Assembly: GCA_934316925.1 (NCBI GenBank)
Contig: CAKREC010000051.1
Coordinates: forward strand, 1 to 13,424
DNA from: an uncultured Eubacterium sp.
GTDB lineage: Bacteria; Bacillota; Clostridia; Lachnospirales; Lachnospiraceae
Length of the DNA: 13,424 nucleotides
Direction: 5' to 3'
Part shown: positions 1-5,393 of the stretch, piece by piece
How positions within the stretch are numbered: position 1 is the stretch's first letter
Layout: every line of letters starts with the position of its first letter
Position numbers and translations under genes: made by a program
The notes under the pieces: model-generated
What the model was told of the DNA's origin: nothing
Seen by the model: only the letters and a program-made list of their open reading frames with translations
Database searches by the model: none

Positions 1-62
1 ATCGGCAAAACGGAAATTGCCATGCACAATGCCAAGAATATTGCGGTTATTTTTTTCGTCAT
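1..62 (-). CDS. 5' end of a secreted-protein gene (partial)
   Basis: An ATG at 62-60 reads leftwards out of the window for 20 codons. The encoded N-terminus begins MTKKITAIFLALCMAISVLP. It has two lysines near the start followed by an uninterrupted hydrophobic stretch, which is a typical Sec signal peptide. A strong ribosome binding site (GGAGG on the minus strand, about 7 bases before the ATG) supports this start. The gene begins 28 bp after the stop of the upstream ORF at 91-417, so the two may be co-transcribed. The mature protein lies outside the window and no function can be given. It could equally be a lipoprotein if a lipobox cysteine follows. Confidence 0.7.
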   Translation of the reverse strand, partial: MTKKITAIFLALCMAISVLP

Positions 63-90
63 TAAGGAACCTCCTTTTTGATTTTAATGA

Positions 91-417
91 TTATTCAGTC
101 CAGACCCATTGTGCAGGGTAAATATCGGTCAGTTCGCCTGTTTTGATGTTTACTGCACTTCGGTAGTAGAGACCACAATTTGTTTGAATCCGGACCTCTT
201 TGATTTTCAAAAGTTGTTCATCCCATTCGGTTCTGCATTTGGAACCAATGGGTATGTTTTCAAATCTAACCCGTCTTATGATTCTCAACTCCTTTTTAGT
301 ATCTGTGACTGTTATTGTCACTTTTTTCCCCGTCAACGAGGGACTCGTTGAACTTGTAGCCAAGTATTGGCATTTTTTTAGGCTATCGAGCTTATAGAAT
401 CTCTGAGTCGATGGCAA
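91..417 (-). CDS. Hypothetical protein ORF, unknown function
   Basis: An open frame of up to 108 codons that I do not recognise. The longest version starts at a TTG (417-415) inside the end of the ORF at 392-829 and has no good ribosome binding site. A GTG near 326-324, preceded by GGGGAAAAAA, would leave about 77 residues and is another possible start. The C-terminal two thirds look like real protein: charged segments alternate with short beta-like stretches, and there is an aromatic end (AQWVWTE). No signal peptide, membrane helix or catalytic motif is visible. A well-supported secreted-protein start follows 28 bp downstream. It may be a genuine small gene or the 3' part of a decayed one, since the region also carries disrupted reading frames. 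Confidence 0.4.
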   Translation of the reverse strand: MPSTQRFYKLDSLKKCQYLATSSTSPSLTGKKVTITVTDTKKELRIIRRVRFENIPIGSKCRTEWDEQLLKIKEVRIQTNCGLYYRSAVNIKTGELTDIYPAQWVWTE

Positions 418-829
418 AGGATTCCGATGGCTCTACGCAAAGCGTATGGATGGTGTTTGACATCCGCATTACTTTTGAGAATCTTGTTCCATAGATGATT
501 TTCATGTTGCGGTCCTCAAAAGTCTTGTTGTCTTTTGGGATGTACTCAATGATGTCATCCAGTGTGAACTTACGGTCGTTATGGTTGTATAACTTGTTGC
601 CGTAAGTGGTGTTGCAAAAGGTCGTTGTCATGTTACGCAGGTAGGTGAGGATGTCGTCTCTGGTTGTTCCTCTCTTGGCAAGGATGGTGAGAGAGGATAT
701 TTCTGGCATACTCAATATATTAAGTGTATCAATTATAAGAATCATTGTCAATTTTACTAGAACGACAATGACGGCTTCCACTTGCAAACCACAAAAAAAT
801 AACAGCACCGTATGTCGTTTATATAACAT
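392..829 (-). CDS. Hypothetical ORF, possibly a 5'-truncated gene remnant
   Basis: This frame is open for 145 codons but is unlikely to be translated from its first ATG. That ATG (829) lies inside the terminator hairpin at 796-845 and has no ribosome binding site. The first 40 or so residues look like translated AT-rich noncoding DNA. From about position 700 downward the frame becomes protein-like, with many codons ending in C and a hydrophilic sequence (for example TTRDDILTYLRNM and FTLDDIIEYIPKDN). A next ATG at 709 lies a few bases after a promoter-like sequence. The frame ends at a TAA (392-394); a TAG follows four codons later, and the same frame then reopens at 373. I recognise no family. 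A truncated or degraded accessory gene is my best reading. Confidence 0.35.
   Translation of the reverse strand: MLYKRHTVLLFFCGLQVEAVIVVLVKLTMILIIDTLNILSMPEISSLTILAKRGTTRDDILTYLRNMTTTFCNTTYGNKLYNHNDRKFTLDDIIEYIPKDNKTFEDRNMKIIYGTRFSKVMRMSNTIHTLCVEPSESFAIDSEIL
723..751 (-). promoter_or_regulatory. Candidate sigma-A promoter inside the 392-829 ORF
   Basis: On the minus strand a perfect TTGACA (751-746) is followed after 17 bases by TACACT (728-723, 4 of 6 to consensus). It would start transcription near 716, a few bases before the ATG at 709, so any transcript from that ATG would be almost leaderless. It may drive the ORFs to its left, but AT-rich sequence gives such matches by chance. Confidence 0.4.
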
Positions 830-845
830 ACACTGCCGTTATTTT
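793..845 (-). terminator. Long hairpin terminator downstream of ssrA
   Basis: Arms 796-815 and 826-845 are 20 bases each. They are complementary except for one mismatch and two G-U wobbles when read as minus-strand RNA, with a 10-base loop at 816-825. On the minus strand the hairpin is followed by a run of seven T (799-793), as in an intrinsic terminator. It lies about 180 bp past the mature ssrA end and is the best terminator for that gene. The plus-strand reading also ends in five T (842-846), so it may work in both directions. Confidence 0.75.
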
Positions 846-892
846 TACTTCCATCGATACACTAAACAAAATATATTCCTATATACGATAAT

Positions 893-1013
893 ATCGAACG
901 GAGAGTTCGACTTGTTTAGCTTTAGTGGAGCAGACGCATTAAAAGGCGAACTCCGTTCACCGGCGTCTGCCTGCGTGATAAGGAATCCTCCCAACTTCGT
1001 TGGGTCCCTCCTT
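893..1013. repeat. Cluster of nested palindromes downstream of ssrA
   Basis: Three hairpins lie side by side. Arms 894-899/905-910 form a 6 bp stem around a 5-base loop. Arms 930-937/963-970 form a perfect 8 bp stem that encloses a second 7 bp stem (945-951/955-961, triloop). Arms 990-995/999-1004 form a 6 bp stem with a triloop, extended by 980-984/1009-1013. The first hairpin and the inner second one share the core CGAAC...GTTC. No open reading frame explains this structure. It could be a dispersed palindromic repeat, recombinase or attachment-site sequence, or a structured 3' trailer of the ssrA transcript. The stems are seen directly; the role is unknown. Confidence 0.6.
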
Positions 1014-1024
1014 ACCACAAATAG

Positions 1025-1369
1025 TGGACCTGGCGGGAGTCGAACCCGCGTCCAAACCGGAATCCCATGTTCTTCTACTATCATAGTCAGTTCTTCCATA
1101 TTCCTTTATCCGGTTGGGAACTAACACCCTCCGGACTCAGTAGCTTCATGATTGCTCTTTTTCACGCAAAGCTTAATGAAAAAGGTTCCCTACAAAAGGA
1201 TGATACTGATACTTAAGCTGTAGGCTTCTCAAGCACAGCAGCCACCATAATTAGGCAGCGTAAGCTAATTTATTATCAGCGTTTAAATTTAAATCTGCGT
1301 TTTAACGTGGTCACAGTCCACGGATAGCTTCACCATCTTCAGCCGGCCTGTCGAAACCAGTACAAGCCC
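1025..1369 (-). ncRNA. ssrA: Transfer-messenger RNA (tmRNA)
   Basis: tmRNA rescues ribosomes stalled on broken mRNA. Charged with alanine and bound by SmpB, it enters the A site and supplies a short reading frame that tags the nascent protein for proteolysis. The 3' end carries a tRNA-like T arm (GCGGG, TTCGACT, CCCGC) and acceptor strand CAGGTCC plus A73. The 5' end GGGCTTG pairs with it and forms a G3-U70 wobble, the alanine identity element. GGTTTCGACAGG near the 5' end is the conserved D-like region. The DNA reads CTA after A73, so the CCA tail is not encoded. The length of about 345 nt is normal. A good promoter lies just upstream. smpB is about 3.5 kb upstream in the same orientation instead of adjacent. 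Confidence 0.97.
1251..1298 (-). other. tmRNA tag-peptide reading frame
   Basis: Within ssrA the likely resume codon is GCA (1298-1296), preceded by GTTAAAAC with the expected A at -4. The frame runs 15 codons to TAA (1253-1251) and encodes ADLNLNADNKLAYAA. The hydrophobic LAYAA end is the usual degradation signal for ClpXP-type proteases. The tag end and stop are secure. The exact resume codon is inferred, because the same frame stays open a few codons further upstream. Confidence 0.85.
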
Positions 1370-1383
1370 GTACTGTCATTGTC

Positions 1384-1412
1384 ATCGTAGCAAATATGAT
1401 GGTGGTTGTCAA
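1384..1412 (-). promoter_or_regulatory. ssrA promoter
   Basis: On the minus strand TTGACA (1412-1407, perfect) is followed after 17 bases by TACGAT (1389-1384). The -10 element ends 14 bases before the mature tmRNA 5' end (1369). This fits a short leader removed by RNase P. The promoter starts 8 bases after the stop codon of the membrane-protein gene, so ssrA has its own transcription start. Confidence 0.8.
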
Positions 1413-1420
1413 TACTAATT

Positions 1421-2953
1421 TTACTGATCTTGTGACTCTTGTTCGAATAACAACTTCAGTCTTGTAGTTCCCTTTATATTGTTCATATCTTCCTCTCCGT
1501 CTCCCATAATACGCTCTTGAAGAGAAGCACTTGGATACTGAAACTTCAACGCATGATGTTCGTAGCAGATCGACGTCGTAATTTCATCACTGAAAAATCT
1601 TTCATCTTCTGGCAGTATATTTTTCTCTTGCAGCTGTTTCCACAAATCTCCCCACAACAGAGTATTCGCCTCCCAATTATAATTTTTTACTTCATATGAA
1701 ACATACCCTCTTTGATTCACGGCACCTTTTGGCATAGAAAAACCGTATCGCACTTCACGCGTGAATAATAAAATGTCATCCAAAGAACGGTATAAATTTT
1801 CTCCGGCAAACATTTTGCTCCGGTACGTTATACCATCCCGATCACACAAAATATATCCCGACTTTTTCTCCCCATCGGAGTCACTATCAATTCCAATCCG
1901 GATGCTGTCAATCCCATCCACTGTCATTTTATCGCTAATAGAAAAATGTGTAATGACTTTCCATTCCGATCCTGCTTTATTTTTAGATACATACACACTT
2001 TTTGCACTCACATTTGACGCAAATGATCCAGCCTCTTTTTGTGGCTCAAAATCTGCCACGATCACACGTGCAGCATTTTTCATAGTCTCCAGATCCTTTT
2101 TCGTCAGATCGTAAACCCACTCTTTTGGGTATCCTATTTCTACAAGATGCGTACATATCTCCTTGTACTTTCCATTATCCTCCTGCTTAATCTGTTTCCA
2201 TTCCATGGGGCGATTGTTTCCTATAACCTTGTAGCTTATCCCCGGCACAATGATAGCAGCAAGCACAATAAGCATACAGATTACCCACGACGGCACATGC
2301 ACAACAGAACACTGCACTGAATACCCCGCCTGTTCCAGGTGTTCCCACTCTTTGTAAACCGAACGCAGGATTGCAAAATACGAGACAAGAATAACAGCAA
2401 AAATAATCCATCCATTCATCCCTGTCAACAAGAGTTCACTTGATCCAGACACCAGTATCAAAATAACAAGAACACTATACCAGACAGCTAACTTCAACGC
2501 ACTATCTTCTGTATTCTGCATTCCGGCCTTCTGATATATCTTTTGGATCCCCTTCCATAGCAAAAACACCGTTGCGATCCGCAAAATTGTCTGCATTCCA
2601 CCCAATCCATAAATCTGCAATCTGCTATGGATCTGGTTCAGATAGGTAACATCAATCGCATACCCTGCAATCTGCAAAACAATGGAAACCACTGTTATAT
2701 CATAAGCAAGCCGGAACCATATATTTTCAGGCTTTAAAAATCGGAATCCCAGCAACATACCGATCATCCCAACTAACGAAATGAACGCCGGAACGATTTG
2801 CGAACCAATTCGGAAGGTCACTGTAGATAGAACCAACCCTGCCAGGATCAACTTCATTGCACGCATCCATGGATTAATTCTTTTTATGACATCTTCCGGT
2901 ACTTCTCCATTTATATTTTGAGCCAATATATTATCCAAATTCAATTGATCCAT
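1421..2953 (-). CDS. Seven-helix membrane protein, candidate anti-sigma factor
   Basis: The protein has 510 residues: a short cytoplasmic N-terminus (about 1-30), about seven hydrophobic helices (near 31-48, 52-71, 82-101, 118-134, 154-172, 180-197 and 220-240) and a soluble C-terminal region of about 265 residues. Positive charges cluster in the loops after helices 2, 4 and 6. This predicts N-terminus in, C-terminus out. It is coupled to the ECF sigma gene just upstream, and such pairs usually encode the sigma factor and its membrane-bound regulator. I infer that the N-terminus holds the sigma factor and the outer domain senses a signal. There is no HxxxCxxC zinc anti-sigma motif. A GTG at 2959 overlaps the sigma stop codon but lies directly against the ribosome binding site. 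The ATG at 2953 has GGAGGT at a normal distance, so I chose it. I do not recognise the outer domain. Confidence 0.8.
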   Translation of the reverse strand: MDQLNLDNILAQNINGEVPEDVIKRINPWMRAMKLILAGLVLSTVTFRIGSQIVPAFISLVGMIGMLLGFRFLKPENIWFRLAYDITVVSIVLQIAGYAIDVTYLNQIHSRLQIYGLGGMQTILRIATVFLLWKGIQKIYQKAGMQNTEDSALKLAVWYSVLVILILVSGSSELLLTGMNGWIIFAVILVSYFAILRSVYKEWEHLEQAGYSVQCSVVHVPSWVICMLIVLAAIIVPGISYKVIGNNRPMEWKQIKQEDNGKYKEICTHLVEIGYPKEWVYDLTKKDLETMKNAARVIVADFEPQKEAGSFASNVSAKSVYVSKNKAGSEWKVITHFSISDKMTVDGIDSIRIGIDSDSDGEKKSGYILCDRDGITYRSKMFAGENLYRSLDDILLFTREVRYGFSMPKGAVNQRGYVSYEVKNYNWEANTLLWGDLWKQLQEKNILPEDERFFSDEITTSICYEHHALKFQYPSASLQERIMGDGEEDMNNIKGTTRLKLLFEQESQDQ

Positions 2954-2955
2954 CC

Positions 2956-3501
2956 TCACACCTCCATCTTTTTGCTTATAATATCTTTCAGCTTTTTTCG
3001 CACACGATATAGTTTTCCTTCTACGGCGCGTTCTGTCATTCCCATTTCTCCTGCAATCTGGGCAATGCTTTGTTCATAGAAAAATCTTCGATAAACCAAC
3101 TCCTGTTCCTGACGTCTTAGCGAATTGTTCAAAATATGATTGATCTCTTTCTGCAATTCGATTTTCAACAAACTTTCCTCTGGCGTTGGTTCCTTCGACG
3201 GAATATTTTTCAACATTTCTTCCGATTCCTGCTCAATATGTTTGCCCCTTACTTTGTTAATTGCCACATTGCGGGTCAGGGTAGTCAGCCATCCCTTAAA
3301 ACGAGCAGGAGATCCTGTAAATTGTTCTACCTTATCTAACACTCTTAATATCACATCCGAGTAGCATTCCTCCCGGTCTTGTGTGTTGACTACAATCGGA
3401 TTGATGATGTAATGGATCATAGCACCATATTGGTTCATCAATGCCTCCGCAGCGCCCTCTTTTCCCTCTATGAGCATTTTTATTAACTCTTCATCTTTCA
3501 T
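2956..3501 (-). CDS. ECF-type RNA polymerase sigma factor
   Basis: This 181-residue protein has the two-domain layout of extracytoplasmic-function sigma factors. Region 2 is at about 20-85, with DREECYSDVILRVL and FKGWLTTLTRNVAINKVR matching the core-binding and -10-binding helices. After a linker (about 86-115), region 4 is at about 120-175, with RRFFYEQSIAQIAGEMGMTE and the recognition helix AVEGKLYRVRKKLK. There is no region 1.1 or 3. It would direct RNA polymerase to a small regulon, most likely including its own operon. The ATG at 3501 has a GGGGGAG ribosome binding site four bases upstream. Its stop is one base past the GTG of the membrane-protein gene and its last codons carry the ribosome binding site for that gene, so the two are translationally coupled. 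I see no clear sigma-A promoter between the fucO terminator and this start. Confidence 0.92.
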   Translation of the reverse strand: MKDEELIKMLIEGKEGAAEALMNQYGAMIHYIINPIVVNTQDREECYSDVILRVLDKVEQFTGSPARFKGWLTTLTRNVAINKVRGKHIEQESEEMLKNIPSKEPTPEESLLKIELQKEINHILNNSLRRQEQELVYRRFFYEQSIAQIAGEMGMTERAVEGKLYRVRKKLKDIISKKMEV

Positions 3502-3567
3502 CGCGCTCCCCCTCTGGTTGTGTCCTCTATATTAATATACACATACATTTCATAATACCCCACGAAA

Positions 3568-3612
3568 AAAGGACCTGCAGGTTGCAACCACGGTGTAACC
3601 TGCAGGTCCTTT
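3568..3612 (-). terminator. fucO intrinsic terminator
   Basis: Arms 3568-3583 and 3597-3612 are perfectly complementary over 16 bp, including a GC-rich core GGACCTGCAGGTT, with a 13-base loop. Read on the minus strand it begins 30 bp after the fucO stop and ends in a run of six T. It separates fucO transcription from the ECF sigma operon. The plus-strand reading has only three T, so it acts chiefly on the minus strand. Confidence 0.9.
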
Positions 3613-3641
3613 CATATGTACTTATTTGTCTTTTCCCTATA

Positions 3642-4790
3642 TCAGATCAAACTCTTATACAGTTCTGTAATATCCTCTACACTGGTCTCTTTCGGATTGC
3701 CCGGACGGCATGCATCATCGTATGCGGACTGAGCAAGGAATGGAATATCTTCTTCCTTCACAATTTCCTTCAGATCCTGTGGAATTCCTACATCGATTGA
3801 CAACTGACGAACAGCATCAATGGCAGCTTTGCGGTATTCCTCCTGGGTCATATTCTCCGTACCGGCAACACCCATTGCTTTTGCTATATCGCGGTATTTC
3901 TCACCGGTAGCTTCTGCATTGTACTCCATAACCGTCGGCAAAATGATCGCATTGGCAACACCATGTGGCGTATCATAAAGCGCGCCAAGCGGATGTGCCA
4001 TGGAATGAACAATACCAAGTCCAACATTGGAGAATCCCATACCTGCTACATATTGACCGAGTGCCATATCTTCTCTGCCTTCCGGTGTGTTTTCTACAGC
4101 ACCGCGAAGAGAACGAGCAATAATCTCAATCGCTTTCAGATGGAACATATCGGATAGCTCCCAGGCTCCTGCCGTGATATATCCTTCAATCGCATGTGTC
4201 AATGCATCCATACCGGTTGCTGCTGTCAATCCTTTCGGCATAGACGACATCATCTCAGAATCCACAAACGCAACGACCGGAATATCTTTTGGATCTACAC
4301 ACACCATCTTGCGGTTCTTCGCTGCATCCGTAATAACGTAATTGATCGTTACTTCTGCTGCAGTTCCTGCTGTCGTTGGTACTGCAAAGATCGGCACGGA
4401 CTTATTCTTCGTATCCGCCACTCCTTCCAGGCTCACAACATCCGCAAAGTCCGGATTGTTGATAATAATTCCGATTGCCTTTGCGGTATCCATCGATGAT
4501 CCACCACCGATCGCGATCAGATAATCTGCACCTGACTTTTTGTATGCTTCTACACCGGTCTGTACATTCTCGATCGTAGGATTTGGCTTGATGTTGGAAT
4601 ACAACTCATAAGCAAGACCTGCCCCATCCAATACATCCAGAACTTTTTTTGTCACTCCAAACTTCACAAGATCTGGGTCTGAGCATACAAATGCTTTCTG
4701 AAATGCTCTGCCCTTAGCCTCTGTAGCAATCTCCTGAATGGCACCTGCGCCATGATAAGAAGTTTCATTCAATACAAATCTGTTTACCAT
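3642..4790 (-). CDS. fucO: Lactaldehyde reductase (1,2-propanediol oxidoreductase)
   Basis: This iron-dependent (group III) alcohol dehydrogenase interconverts L-lactaldehyde and L-1,2-propanediol with NAD(H). It disposes of the lactaldehyde made during anaerobic fucose or rhamnose breakdown. At 382 residues it matches the length of E. coli FucO and resembles it throughout. The N-terminal nucleotide-binding half has GADYLIAIGGGSSMDTAKAIG (residues 87-107) and PTTAGTAAEVTINYVITD (138-155). The four metal ligands are Asp195, His199, His262 and His276, in GMDALTHAIEGY, VHSMAHPLGA and DTPHGVAN. The start has AAAGGAG about 10 bases upstream. It stands alone, with its own promoter and terminator, and no fucose or rhamnose genes are nearby. 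Other diol or short-chain alcohol substrates are possible within the family. Confidence 0.93.
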   Translation of the reverse strand: MVNRFVLNETSYHGAGAIQEIATEAKGRAFQKAFVCSDPDLVKFGVTKKVLDVLDGAGLAYELYSNIKPNPTIENVQTGVEAYKKSGADYLIAIGGGSSMDTAKAIGIIINNPDFADVVSLEGVADTKNKSVPIFAVPTTAGTAAEVTINYVITDAAKNRKMVCVDPKDIPVVAFVDSEMMSSMPKGLTAATGMDALTHAIEGYITAGAWELSDMFHLKAIEIIARSLRGAVENTPEGREDMALGQYVAGMGFSNVGLGIVHSMAHPLGALYDTPHGVANAIILPTVMEYNAEATGEKYRDIAKAMGVAGTENMTQEEYRKAAIDAVRQLSIDVGIPQDLKEIVKEEDIPFLAQSAYDDACRPGNPKETSVEDITELYKSLI

Positions 4791-4826
4791 AAATACCCGT
4801 CTCCTTTTCTGTAAAATGATACTTTT

Positions 4827-4855
4827 ATTATACTCCTATCACAAAGAAAAGTAAA
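4827..4855 (-). promoter_or_regulatory. fucO promoter
   Basis: On the minus strand TTTACT (4855-4850, 4 of 6 to consensus) is followed after 17 bases by a perfect TATAAT (4832-4827). The fucO start codon is about 37 bases further on, a normal leader length. A dyad (4878-4914) lies just upstream of the -35 box. Confidence 0.75.
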
Positions 4856-4877
4856 TATTTATTGTTGAAATTGTCTA

Positions 4878-4914
4878 ATTATGCAGAATTTTGCAAGTAT
4901 TATTTGTGCATAAT
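4878..4914. promoter_or_regulatory. Inverted repeat upstream of the fucO promoter
   Basis: Perfect 8 bp arms ATTATGCA (4878-4885) and TGCATAAT (4907-4914) are separated by 21 bases. The dyad begins 22 bp upstream of the fucO -35 box and touches the smpB stop codon. It could be a regulator binding site for fucO. It is not a terminator for smpB, since no T run follows on the minus strand. The arms are seen directly; the role is a guess. Confidence 0.4.
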
Positions 4915-5381
4915 CACAAGTTTTTGATCTTGAATTCTCTTTCTGCCGCACGTCTCTGATCTTTTTTGGCAATGTCCTGTCGTTTGTCATACAATTTCTT
5001 ACCTTTTGCCAAAGCAATCTCTACCTTAATACGGCTCCCCTTGAAATACACACTGAGTGGAACTAAGGTGTATCCCTTTTGATCCATCTTTCCGATCAGC
5101 TTGCGGATCTCATATTTGTGCAGCAGCAATTTTCTCACCCGCAATGGATCCTTATTGAAAATGTTTCCTTTTTCATATGGGCTGATATGCATACCATATA
5201 GCTGCACTTCCCCATTTTTGTCAATGCGGATAAATGCCTCTTTGATGCTGCAATGCCCCTGACGAACGGACTTTACTTCCGTACCCACAAGCTCAATTCC
5301 CGCCTCATACTTATCTTCAATAAAATAGTCATGCCAGGCCTTTTTATTATTTGCAATTAATTTTTTCGATTCTTTACCCAT
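4914..5381 (-). CDS. smpB: SsrA-binding protein SmpB
   Basis: SmpB binds the tRNA-like domain of tmRNA and takes it into the decoding site of stalled ribosomes, where its C-terminal tail stands in for the missing mRNA. At 155 residues it has the usual length. The N-terminal [20 protein letters not shown] and the following [15 protein letters not shown] (residues 28-42) are family signatures. [17 protein letters not shown] and [29 protein letters not shown] form the rest of the beta barrel. The basic tail (about 125-155) is intact. GGAGAA lies 6 bases before the ATG. The gene follows rnr by 12 bp in the same transcription unit, a common arrangement that links mRNA decay with ribosome rescue. 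Confidence 0.97.
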   Translation of the reverse strand: MGKESKKLIANNKKAWHDYFIEDKYEAGIELVGTEVKSVRQGHCSIKEAFIRIDKNGEVQLYGMHISPYEKGNIFNKDPLRVRKLLLHKYEIRKLIGKMDQKGYTLVPLSVYFKGSRIKVEIALAKGKKLYDKRQDIAKKDQRRAAEREFKIKNL

Positions 5382-5393
5382 AATTTCTCCAAT

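Noticed and set aside
1025..1065. Possible tRNA from the T-arm and acceptor sequence
   Set aside because: There is no anticodon arm nearby; the partner acceptor strand lies about 340 bases away, so this is the tRNA-like domain of tmRNA.
845..1099. Minus-strand ORF of 84 codons across the ssrA 3' end
   Set aside because: It starts inside the conserved tmRNA acceptor and T-arm region and continues through hairpins; no ribosome binding site.
645..1124. Plus-strand ORF of 159 codons overlapping the tmRNA 3' end
   Set aside because: It runs antisense through the terminator, the palindromes and the tRNA-like end of ssrA; the GGSRTRVQTGIP segment is the usual artefact of translating a T arm.
3528..3539. 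12 bp palindrome TATATTAATATA upstream of the ECF sigma gene
   Set aside because: It is pure A/T sequence in an AT-rich leader and no spaced -35 partner is convincing, so I do not call it a promoter or operator.
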